Positions 20,672-30,654 of a stretch of 64,000 nt of DNA are shown piece after piece; the stretch's first letter is position 1, and each line of letters opens with the position of its first letter. The position numbers were made by a program, and so were the translations under genes. The notes under the pieces are model-generated. The model was not told the DNA's origin, did not search any database, and saw nothing but the letters and a program-made list of their open reading frames with translations. The stretch lies in contig NW_025064881.1 in the NCBI RefSeq assembly GCF_019112545.1, positions 162,088 to 226,087 of the forward strand, in the 5' to 3' direction. The stretch comes from Guyanagaster necrorhizus (Eukaryota > Basidiomycota > Agaricomycetes > Agaricales > Physalacriaceae).

Positions 20672-23314
20672 TCAGAGTTCAAGATCCAACAGCCTGATCA
20701 TGTGAGTCATCTTCTCCTTCTCTAAGGCCTTTGTGAAGATGTCAGCAGGTATGTCTTCTGTGTGAAGATGTTCAATATGTATGTGCCTCCGCTCAACCTC
20801 GTCTCGTAACCAGTAGAAGCAGAGGTCAAGATGTTTGACACGACTGTGATGATCAGGATTGCGAGCAACAGAGAGAGCAGACTGGTTGTCAATCAGCAGT
20901 GGTGATGGTGACAAATGATGGAAGCCAAATTCTGTGAACAGGTTTCACAGCCACAGAATTTCCTGTCCAGCAGAGACGGCAGCCACATATTCGGCCTCTG
21001 TGGTCGATAAGGTTACTATAGATTGTAGCCGACTCATTCAGCTGACTGCACCTGTGCTCATCTTGACAACATATCCTGAGGTCAAGTGCCCATTGTCTGG
21101 ATTTCCACCATAATCTGCATCTGTGTATGTTTTGAACAGGTCTGGGTTTGTAGCATCAGGTGAATATGTCAATTTTAGGTCGATTGTTCTCTTTATGTAT
21201 CTGAGGAGGTGTTTCAGGGCCTCCCAATGCCTCAATCCAGGGTTTTTGCTGAAACATGATAGGATGCTGACTGCAAAAGCTATGTCAGGACAAGTGGCAA
21301 TGGCCAGATATGCTACAGAGCCAAGGATTTGGAGATATGAGATGTGCCGCATGGTTTCCCATTCCTCTGGAGTAGCAGGAGACATTGAGCTGGATAGCTT
21401 AGTGTGTGGATTGAGAGGAGTACTGACACTGTTACAGTCAGACATTCCAGTACGTTCTAGGATTTTTTGGATGTACTGTGGTTGAGAGAGTGTGAGTGTT
21501 TGGTTTAAATGGTCTCTGTGTATTTCGACACCAAGGAGGAATGAAGTTGGACCTAGATCGCGAAGTTTGAAGTGCTTCTTGAGATCATCGACAACATGTC
21601 GTGCAGACTCCATGGACTTTGCAGCAATTGTTACATCATCGACAAACACTGGAACAATAATCCGAGCATCATCTCTCTTGTACACCCATACACTGTGTTC
21701 ACAGCGTACTCTGTCAAAGCCCATCTTGGTCATAGTGCTGTGGAGCTTTTTGTGCCATTCATATCCAGCCTGCTTCAGTCCATAGATGGACTTGAAGAGA
21801 CGAAGCACCCAGCTCTTGTCCTTTGTCTCGAATCCCTCTGGTTATTGAAGGTATACCTCCTCTTTTAGATCACCATTCAGAAACGCTGATGAGATGTCCA
21901 CACTCCAGAGCTCTAGGTCCTCAAGTGCAGCAAGAGCAAGGACTGTTTGGATGGCTGCCCATTTTGGAGTAGGAGAGAAGGTTTCAGTGTAGTCAAAACC
22001 TGGCCACTGTAAGTACCCTTTTGCGACATAGCGTGCCTTGTAGCATTCAATAGATCCATCAGGGTTATGCTTCACTTTGAAGACCCATTTTCCACCTATA
22101 GCCTTTCACCCTGGAGGGAGCTTCACAAGCTCAAAGGTGCCACTCTCCTGCAGTGCATTCAATTCCTGCTGAGCTGCCTCATACTATTTTTCACTTTCCT
22201 CTCCTGGCCAAGTCATCGCCTCTGCAAGTGTCTTTGGTTCATTGTTGGGTACAGATGCTTGGTTTGCCATCTCTACTGCTGTCTGAAATACAAGCTCAAG
22301 AGCTTCTGTATATGTGATATAGTCATCATCATGCAATACAAAGGTCATTCCTGCGACAACATCTGTCTCAGTAAGCTCTGGCTCAGCAGTGGTTTCATCA
22401 ATGGGATCAGAAAGGGGTTCATCTGAGTCTGGTGAGTTCATCACATTAGTGCCAAAATGTTTACAGCGAAAACCACATCCAGTGTTTGGAGATGGGATTA
22501 TAAGACCTTTAGAGTCGTATTGTGGCTCGAAGCATGCCCAAGGACGTAAAAGTGGTGAAGAGGGTGTAGGAGATGTCAGAAGACTTGATAGTAGAGTAAG
22601 AGGTGATTCTGGAGGTGTTTGCATATTTGATAGAATGGACGGAGCTGGCAAGGATGGTGATGATGATGATGATGGGAGTTGCTCAGATGGCAGAGATGGC
22701 TTATCAGTAGGTATGTTTTCTCCCCCTTGATGAGGCATCTCCACATCAGGTATAGCAGTATCTGTGCTGTTATGTCTGTTTGTGAGAGATGTATCGTCAC
22801 TAAGAGGATTTATAATATTTTTGTGATTTCCAGGAAATACATGCTCATTGAATACAGCATGGCTGGAGGTGATGAACCGCTATGTAGATGGGTTCCAGAA
22901 TAGCCAGCCTTTTACTCCCTCTGGATATCCAACAAAGATACATTTTTTTTGGGTGTGTGACTCTAATGCTTGATGTCCCTTTTTTCATACTAGCACATAC
23001 GCAAGACATCCAAACACGTGAAAGTGGGATATATCTGGTTTTCAGTGATTTGGGTCCCATTCTGTGAAGGGTGTGGTGTTTGGAAGAGGATCTGTGGGGA
23101 TGCGATTTTGGACATGAATGAATACTTGGAGAGCGAGGTTCCAAAATGATGGTGGGAGATGTGACTCATTTAGCATGGCAGTGATGGCCTCTGCAATTGT
23201 GTGGTTGGCTCATTCTGCTGTGCCATTCTGGTATGGTTCATCAGGTTCAGTATGTCATCTTTTGATTCCATGCTCAGCACAGAAGTCGACAAACTCCTTT
23301 CCCATATATTCACC
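20672..23314 (-). pseudogene. Copia B integrase, reverse transcriptase and RNase H
   Basis: From 23,314 leftward: integrase end (GEYMGKEFVDFCAEHGI, PYQNGTAEWANHTIAEA), linker (CIFVGYPEGVKGWLFWNP), a Ser/Pro-rich spacer, RT (GGKWVFKVKHNPDGSIECYK, VDISSAFLNGDLKEEVYLQ, SIYGLKQAGYEWHKKL, and the catalytic VFVDDVTIAA), then RNase H (YTDADYGGNP, LSTTEAEYVAAV, LIDNQSALSVARN). The frame is broken by only a few TGA/TAG codons, including ones after LVKLPPG, EEVYLQ and TGAVS. It is nearly intact, but not translatable in one piece as assembled. Confidence 0.88.
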
Positions 23315-23764
23315 NNNNNNNNNNNNNNNNNNNNNNNNNNNNNNNNNNNNNNNNNNNNNNNNNNNNNNNNNNNNNNNNNNNNNNNNNNNNNNNNNNNNNN
23401 NNNNNNNNNNNNNNNNNNNNNNNNNNNNNNNNNNNNNNNNNNNNNNNNNNNNNNNNNNNNNNNNNNNNNNNNNNNNNNNNNNNNNNNNNNNNNNNNNNNN
23501 NNNNNNNNNNNNNNNNNNNNNNNNNNNNNNNNNNNNNNNNNNNNNNNNNNNNNNNNNNNNNNNNNNNNNNNNNNNNNNNNNNNNNNNNNNNNNNNNNNNN
23601 NNNNNNNNNNNNNNNNNNNNNNNNNNNNNNNNNNNNNNNNNNNNNNNNNNNNNNNNNNNNNNNNNNNNNNNNNNNNNNNNNNNNNNNNNNNNNNNNNNNN
23701 NNNNNNNNNNNNNNNNNNNNNNNNNNNNNNNNNNNNNNNNNNNNNNNNNNNNNNNNNNNNNNNN
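23315..23764. other. Assembly gap (450 N)
   Basis: A run of exactly 450 unknown bases lies between the Copia B protease/pre-integrase region and the integrase core. The round size suggests an estimated scaffold gap, so the true length may differ. The missing part should hold the pre-integrase block and the first catalytic Asp of integrase. Confidence 0.98.
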
Positions 23765-23873
23765 GGCAGGTACTTGTAGAGCTTGAGTTTGCAATGATAG
23801 TGGTCGATTTTGAGAACGAATGTGTGGTAGCATTGATATAGCCAATATTGCTCTCATTTACAGTTGCTGTGAA

Positions 23874-25115
23874 TCAGATCTTTTCACCCTGGCTGAAAGT
23901 GACATCTGATCCAGTGATTGAGATCCTGAATCCCTTTTCCCATGTAAGATGATAGAGCAATAAGAGATTACTTTTCAATGCTGGTACATGTAATGTGTCA
24001 AGAAGTTCCACCACCGAGCCTTTCTCCCCCTGAATCTCTGGCTCCAATACTACTGACCCAATCCCTGCTGAATAAATGACTGAATTGTCTGCAAGACGAA
24101 TGGAAACGACATGTGGAGCATAGAGTCGGAACCATTGTCGGTGAGGGGTCATATGATGAGAAGCACCTGTATCGGTATTCCAATGAGACACAGCAAGTGA
24201 TGATAAATCAGTACTTGCTTGGCTAGCAGTCTCCTCCTTCACCTCGGCAGAGTTAGCAGCTTCCGAGTCCTTCTTTCCGGCCCCCTTGTGACGATACTTC
24301 CCAGCAGTACAGTCAGCAGCACGTTCATGGTCCCGTTTAAGTGAAAACTTCTTGGTTATACATTCTTCTTCTGCATGATTCTCACGAAGGCACCATCCAC
24401 ATTTTGCAGCGGCATTGGTGGCCCAATTTATGGCTGAATGGAAAGGTGTGACTTTGAGAGCGACAGAGACTGCTGGATCACCAGCACACAGCTTCTGATT
24501 GTTTTCTTCATTGTGAAATGCAGTGCAGAGTCCTTCGAGAGTGAGTTTATCAGAGAGAAGGAATAGCGATGTGACGAAGTTTCCAAATTCAGGCTGAGGG
24601 AGTGCACGAATCAGGGCCATAACAAGAAGCTCTTCTTCTAACTGCTGGAGACCAAAATGAGCAGGACACAGAGCATGGATACGACTCATGATTTGAGTAC
24701 CCCAACTGGCAAGGTCTGGAAGTGATTCTTCTGTCTCCTTCTTGAGATTGAAGAAGCTGTCGTAGGCTACAAATCGAGTCGCCAGTTTTCTTTGCTGATG
24801 GTGTGCCTTTAATGTGTCCCACATCCTCTCTGGATCGTCAAGACAGCTCTTGACATGAGCCTTCTGGGATTCATCAAGGCAGAGGTAGATTGTGCCAGCA
24901 GCCGATACCTGAGTTTCCTTCCAGTCCTTCCAGTCCTTCCTCTCCTGGTATGTTGGCTTCTCGGGGTCTGCAAACTCCGGTTCAGGGTCACGGCCAATGG
25001 TGATAAGGTACTCATGGCAAGTTTTGAGTAAGGCCGACATGTTTTCTTCCCACTCGCCATAGTTGGAGGCATTTAGATTTTCGAAGCTCTTTTTGATTGT
25101 GTCAAAGGATGGCAT
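23874..25115 (-). pseudogene. Copia B gag-protease (413 codons open)
   Basis: Begins MPSFDTIKKSFENLNASNYG at 25,115. Gag (UBN2-like) covers residues 1-220. A zinc knuckle CGWCLRENHAEEEC fits CX2CX4HX4C near residue 240, and the aspartic protease motif DTGASHH with WNT before it lies near residue 315. The open frame ends at a TGA after GEK-I, but reading continues in the same frame (FTATVNESNIGYINATTHS) to the gap, so a CGA Arg codon probably became TGA. Otherwise undamaged, in line with its young age. Confidence 0.88.
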
Positions 25116-25234
25116 AACGTATGTGGTGATATCGTTTCAGTAGTGAAATGACTGATGGAGAGATAGCAGGGCACAGGCAAGATGTGAAGGGAAAAAAAAC
25201 TCGAAATAGGCCTTAAAGCACGGGGCCCATAACC

Positions 25235-25438
25235 TGTTGCAGGCAGGTTACTTTTACGCAGTGGATAATAGGCCAGACTGAGTATGATGATCAATTGCTT
25301 AAAGGCAGAGGTACGTATGACTACTACTTACCTGAGTACGACGGTCAATTGCTTAAAGGCAATTTGACCGTCGACTCAGGACAAAACTGTCTATGCTTAT
25401 ATAAGATTGACATCAGGTACTTGTGTCGTCCTGCAACA
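25235..25438 (-). repeat. Copia B 5' LTR (204 bp) with 54-bp extra repeat
   Basis: Same tips as the 150-bp partner, but it carries two copies of a ~29-bp unit (gagtaygaygrtcaattgc...) separated by about 25 bp (gaggtacgtatgactactac...). LTRs are identical at insertion, so either this copy gained the unit or the partner lost it by recombination between the short repeats. The neighbour ggggcccataacc (to 25,234) is the primer-binding site on the other strand. Confidence 0.88.
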
Positions 25439-25443
25439 GTTTT

Positions 25444-26320
25444 ACAGGCCAAACCTCTCAATAATGTGTTCCCAATATAGTCACTGAGATAGTCACATTA
25501 TACCAGTATTCAAGTCTTGATTCACTCACATACTCAAGAAGTAGCTCTTCTCCCCTACATTCTTTATTTTTCAGCATTCAGCAAGCTCTTCTTTTCTTTT
25601 GCTAGCCTCCTCAGTACTCATTGATGCCTCTCATGTCATCTGTATATGTGTTCATTATAGTAAAGGATCTATTCTCATCCCACTTTATTCAAATGCAAGG
25701 GTCAGCTCAAGAGGTATAATATCTGAGGTCATCATACATCTTGGCTAATGTCTCAAACCAATTATATGCTCTCTGCATTGTTCTGTAAATGATGTGAATA
25801 AGTTTGCAGACTTTATCCTCCTTGTCAGATACAATATATCTCTCTGGCTGGCATCTGTAAATATCCTCCTTTGTTTCACTATCTAGATATGCTGAAATGA
25901 AATCAACTTGCCAGAGATGGAGGTCTATGCTTGCTGCAATTGTGGCTGTTATTCAGACTGATTCAAGTTGAGTCACTGCTGCCCAAGTTTCATTATAGTC
26001 AATGCTGAGTTGCTGAGTATATCTCTTTTCAACTAGTCTTACCTTGTCTCTGACATGATTTCCATCACTATTCTACTTGATATCATAAACCCACATCAAG
26101 TCTATTATGTTCATCTCTAGTGTCACTGATACCAAATCCCAGATATGTTTTTGAATGTGCATGTTATACTTATCATCCATTGCAGCTCCCCATTGCTTTG
26201 AATCCAATCTCATAGCCTCCTTATATGTCTTTGGGATATAGTGGAATGCTTTAGTATCAGCAAAAAATGCAATGTACTTATTGAGGTTCATGCCAAGTTT
26301 TCTCATCTGTGTGACTGCTG
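25444..26320 (-). pseudogene. Copia C reverse transcriptase, N-terminal two thirds
   Basis: Reads PKTYKEAMR, QXGAAMDDKYNMH, IDLMWVYDIK, then GNHVRDKVRLVEKRYTQQL, VDFISAYLDSETKEDIY, KVCKLIH and the catalytic box degenerated to NTYTDDM near 25,640. These are the conserved Copia RT blocks in order. The gene stops at the Copia B insertion and resumes as RNase H at 20,494. Multiple stops. Confidence 0.83.
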
Positions 26321-26321
26321 C

Positions 26322-28250
26322 TCATAGATGTATAGAGTCAGTTGCCCAGTCTTTCTCCATGTCCCTGGCATGTCTCTCAGATTGCTGATACTCATGAGAT
26401 TCAGCAGCTGCTTGAGCCAAGTTGGATATCCATGTTGAGTGACATAGTAGTGTTGGATTCTCATGTACTAGCTTATAGACTTCAGATATGTCTAGCTGAG
26501 CACTATCAATAGTAGTATTGGTCAACATTTTATTTGGATCCTTCAAGGTATCATGAAAAAGGTCACTGTTCACTTCAGTTTCCCCCATAGCTGGCAGTGT
26601 GCAATCTGGCAGGCCTTCTTCAAAAATGATATCATGAGAGATAAAGATCTTGTCAGATTCATCAAATAGTTTGTAATGATCTCCAGAAGCATATCCAAGT
26701 AAATATGCCCTGATTGATTGCTCATTCAATTTGCTTCTACCAGTAACTTGTTGTCCATTTACTATAGGAATCTTTATCCAATGCATACTACCAAATGCAT
26801 GCAGGTGAGAGACATCTTGCTGTTTGTTTGTCCACAACTCTGCAGGCATGCAGTCAGGATAGCAATGTGATGGTATCAGATTTCTGATATAAACTGATAT
26901 GGTGGCTGCCTCTGCCTGGTACTTGTGAGGTAAGCCTGAATCTCATAGTAATACATGTGTATCCTGAATGGTAGTACAGATAGCTCATTCAGCTAGCCCA
27001 TTCTCTGCAGATGAGTAGAGTGCAGTCAATTCCAGAATAATACTGTGCACTTTGTGGTAGTTGACCCACTTCAACTCTGCAAATGCATTATCAGCATGTA
27101 GTCTCTTGACTTGTTGACCTGTCTGATTCTCAGCCATACTCAGAAATCATCAAAAGCCTGAATTGTTGTCTCATCTGATTTATCAGTGGGAAATACTCCA
27201 TGTTTGAAAGATGTGCCACTATCTACAATTAGCATAAAATAAGACTTTCTCTCATTGGATATCATCCAGCTTGGTCCTCACAGATCTATCACCATAAAGT
27301 CCAAAGGTTCCACATTCAGTTCAGTTGACTCATCAAAAGGTTGATGTGTATGCTTTGCTATGAGACAGTCCTTGCACTTCTCCTCAACCTCTCTGTCAGT
27401 GATTTTATTAGCAAGCCCATCTATCAGATTCTTTGAGGCTATTTTCTTGATTGTTTTAACACTTGCATGCATAAGATGGTGATGCTATTGGCACAGTGAG
27501 GTTGGGTCACTCCTTGATAATATTGTAAAGTGTTCAGCAGGTATATTCCCCTCATTGCCAATGCACTTCAAGATATACATTCTACTCTCACTATATCCAG
27601 TGAAGACTTCTGTACTATTTGCATCTCTGACAACTGCTTGTCCTTCTCTGAACATTGTGGAGAATCCAGCTGCATTAAGGGCACTGATAGAAATAAGATT
27701 TGCAGCCAGCAAGAGTGTGTATAATGCATTCTTGAATGTCAGCCTCATAAGTTTGTTCTCTCTAGTCTTGTGATGGAATAGTTTGCTAGCTGTTTCCACT
27801 CTCAGAATTGTGAATCTGCCCTCTAGCTGCTTTGCTGAGGAGCCAGTATAAAGTGGCTGTGCCAGATACTCTGTGAAACCCTTCTGATCCTTTATGAAGT
27901 GGTTGCTAGCTCCTGAGTCTATGAAGTGCAGTGATTTGGTCAGTTTCTATCCCTCAAATGTCATTGATACATATGCTTTGTCTGCCACAGGTGCATCACA
28001 TATAAATTCCTCCATCTCAAAGAGACTAAGATCCAGGTCCAGAGCCTTGTCATCATCAATTTCCTCAAGATTTAAATTGATTGGTGAATAAATTATCTCA
28101 AATCCATCTGAGTTATCTGGATCACTATTGACATCTTCAAGGTGTAGCATCTCTTTATCACTCAGCTCATCTCTGGCCTGATAAATATACATGGTATTAT
28201 CCCCTCCAGTGAATACTATAACATCTTCTTTGAGCAGCATCTCCTCCACT
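26322..28250 (-). pseudogene. Copia C protease, integrase and linker
   Basis: From right to left: acidic gag end (28,250-27,950), protease motif FIDSGASNHFI near 27,920, LLAANLISISALNAAG, pre-integrase LMHASVKTIKKI, zinc-binding CKDCLIAKHTHQPF, integrase first-Asp block MVIDL near 27,280, and YFMLIVDSG. A more decayed stretch (26,850-27,200) covers the rest of the core. The linker reads ELWTNKQQDVSHLHAFGS, RAYLLGYASGDHYKLFD and HDIIFEEG. Stops and lost residues show inactivity. Confidence 0.82.
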
Positions 28251-28459
28251 CTTATACCTCAGCTAGTCTCATCACTATTTATTGTTATATGTGCTATGAA
28301 TGCAATATGAGGGATATGGGCTATCATCATGTTTGCTTGGGGTGTGTCAGGAGCTATCACCACTTGTATGCTGGATGTTGTGTTGTTTGCCTGATTATTC
28401 CATCTATTTCTTCTGAAATTGTCAGGGAACTGACTCTCTTTTCCTCTCTCAGGCCAATA

Positions 28460-29221
28460 ACAATCCATAATGTTGTGAGTTGAACATTTACAGGCCTTGC
28501 AGTTTGGATTAGAGCACTATTTATCAGTAGCTGACTTTGTGTTCAGGGCAAGAGATGCATCTGTCTTATTGGAATACAAGGTAATATAGTGAGTCTACAA
28601 GAGTAATATAATCTCAACTGATGTCTTCCACTGTTACAGAGAAGGTATGATCAAGAGCCAGTTTACACTGTGAGAGAGAGAGTGTATGATGATTTCTTAG
28701 AAGTCTTTGTCAGTTAATTTCCATCCAGTTTCAGATAAATTATCAACAGCAGTATGCTTCATGTGGAGATCCTGAATGTGAGTATTCATATCAGCACTCA
28801 CTGTATACTTCATGTTCTGAAGTATTCATTAGGCTTTAGATAGTGTCATATCATTTTGAACAGTATAGGTGTCTATTAGTAAGTTCTATATCTCCTTTGC
28901 TGTGCCTGTTGTCTTAACCCCTAATCCAATAGGGTTAGAGACATTGAGAATAATATGTAAGCATATGTGGGAGTCATGGAATTTCCATTTATCATATAAT
29001 AGTGTAGATGAGTATAGTAGTATGAGATCTGATGGAAGCAGTGTGGTAGTCAGTGTTGTACCTGTAGTTGTCTGGACAGTAGGTGGGCATAGAATTGTTC
29101 CATCCACATATCTCTATAAGTCTTTACTACTGATAATTTCAGTGATCTTAACCTGCTAAGATGCAAGATTTTTCCTGTTGAACTGAGAGGCTTCAGAAAG
29201 CTGAGTAATAGAAGAGCTCAT
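28460..29221 (-). pseudogene. Copia C gag
   Basis: The start at 29,221 gives MSSSITQLSEASQFNRKNLA then VKITEIISSKDL, the start pattern of Copia gag proteins. Near 28,470-28,500 a zinc knuckle CKACKCSTHNIMDC fits CX2CX4HX4C. The middle is frame-broken. Protease follows at lower coordinates. Confidence 0.72.
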
Positions 29222-29250
29222 TGTCAACATAGTTAAGAGTTACAGTTATT

Positions 29251-29722
29251 TGTTATGATTTTTTTCTATTTTTTTCTATTTTTCTTTCTTAATTAACCCC
29301 TATTTATACTTAGTCAGAGCATCTAAACTAGTGCTTAAGACCATGGAACATGCTTAATCACTATAATAGATAGAGTTAGCCATTGTCCTTCAACAATGAC
29401 AATGCCTCTCAACAACAGACAATACTCTTTTGTAGGTAGTAATGATGCTCCAAGGATAATGAGTATCATACCACAAAAACACACAATTAGCAGGTGTATA
29501 TTTAGCCAGAACATGAACAGTATATAAGTAGTGTAGCTCTCACTGTATATTCTCAGCTTTGAGCTAAAGTTTATCTTCACTATTCTATCTCAAGCTGACT
29601 TGTAATTGGCCTTGAGACACAACACCATACAAACACATAAAGTGAACTTAGGCATGACTGTATGAACTTGATACAGTGCCTATTTATCATGTGTGTAGAT
29701 CACATGTCACTTGGGCTTAACA
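29251..29722 (+). repeat. Solo LTR of the Gypsy A/B family (472 bp), plus orientation
   Basis: Bounded by tgttatgatt and gggcttaaca with a perfect ttatt duplication (29,246-29,250 and 29,723-29,727). Its orientation is opposite to the other family members here. TATATAAG at 29,521 is followed 34 bases later by AGCTTTGAGCTAAAG (29,555), the same promoter/start arrangement as in Gypsy B. Confidence 0.9.
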
Positions 29723-29798
29723 TTATTCATATAGATAGTTGTGGGTATTGAGTCACTCTTGTGGGTAAATTGTATTGTGTGTTCTCCTTGACTGGTTT

Positions 29799-30267
29799 TG
29801 TTAAGCCCAAGTCACATATAATAAGAACACATAATAAACTGATACTGTATCAAGTTTATACAGTCATATTAGCATTCACTATATGCATTCATGAAGTCAT
29901 ATGCTTTAAGGCCAAAGTCAGTCAGCTCAAGATGAAGTGGTGAAGAATAAACTTTAGCTCAAAGCTGGGGATATACAGCAAGAGCTACACTACTTATATA
30001 CTGTCCATGTTTTAGCTAAATATATGCCTACTAATTGTGTATCTCTGTGCTGTGATACTTGTTGCTCTTGAAATGTCATTACTATCTATAAGAGTATTGT
30101 CTGTTGTCAAGGGGCATCATCATTGTTGAAGAACAATGGCCAACTCTGCCTATTATGGTGACTAAGCATGTTTTATGGTCTCAAATGCTAGTCTAGATGC
30201 TCTGACTAAGCATAAATAGGGGTTAATCAAAAAAGAAAACTAGAAAAAAATAGGAAAAATTGTAACA
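29799..30267 (-). repeat. Solo LTR of the Gypsy A/B family (469 bp)
   Basis: Bounded by tgttaagccc and ttgtaaca with a perfect ggttt duplication (29,794-29,798 and 30,268-30,272). It lies 76 bp from the previous solo LTR in the opposite orientation, both in the Copia C leader. Exactly the same length as the Gypsy B LTRs. Confidence 0.9.
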
Positions 30268-30298
30268 GGTTTAGAGACCAGGGCAAAGCCATATAACC

Positions 30299-30544
30299 TA
30301 ATGTAAGATGAACAATGTAATCAGAACTAAGAAGCAAGTAAGTAAAGTATGCAAGATATATAAGCCAGATAACACATACCTCAGTTGGCATAGTACAGCT
30401 GAAATGACTGAGGTTGTGGAAGTAACTACATGGTATATATACTGTCAGTATGAACTTTAAAGGTATAGAAAAACAAAAGAGTCTATAACAGATGGCATAT
30501 AATATAGTCAGAACTGCATCAAATATTACATGTCTCATTCAACA
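30299..30544 (-). repeat. Copia C 5' LTR (246 bp)
   Basis: Matches 19,475-19,716. The inner edge is next to gccatataacc, a decayed initiator-tRNA-Met-type primer-binding site directly touching the LTR as in Copia B. The outer edge is followed by acatc, the target duplication. Confidence 0.85.
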
Positions 30545-30654
30545 ACATCTGGTTTTCATGTCTACTTATAACTGTTCTATTTACATACACAAAGTTTAGT
30601 ACAATTATACTCTTTATTCTGTTACTGTAAATGCCCTCAAATCATATGTAGACT

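Larger units (their letters stand above)
20500..25438 (-). mobile_element. Copia B: youngest Ty1/Copia insertion, termini complete
   Basis: LTRs at 20,500-20,649 and 25,235-25,438 have inverted tips TGTTGCAGG/CCTGCAACA and are flanked by gtttt (20,495-20,499 and 25,439-25,443). A polypurine tract (gagggggag, coding strand) precedes the 3' LTR and a GGTTATGGGCCC primer-binding site follows the 5' LTR. Gag, protease, integrase, RT and RNase H are all recognisable with few stops. It keeps many CpGs although its host Copia C has almost none, so it inserted later. A 450-N gap removes part of the protease-integrase region. Confidence 0.92.
19475..30544 (-). mobile_element. Copia C: full-length Ty1/Copia element with three later insertions
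   Basis: LTRs at 19,475-19,716 (3') and 30,299-30,544 (5') are flanked by the 5-bp duplication acatc (19,470-19,474 and 30,545-30,549). Order on the minus strand is LTR, primer-binding site, gag, protease, integrase, RT, RNase H, polypurine tract, LTR. Copia B (with duplicated gtttt) splits the RT region, and solo LTRs at 29,251 and 29,799 lie in the leader. Without inserts it is about 5.2 kb. CpG depletion and stops show it is inactive. Confidence 0.88.

Noticed and set aside
22655..22680. GAT repeat as a microsatellite locus
   Set aside because: Part of the Ser/Asp/His-rich spacer of Copia B between integrase and RT; short and unremarkable.
23118..23857. Long frames running through the N gap
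   Set aside because: They are open only because unknown bases contain no stops; the right-hand frame is not the protease frame.
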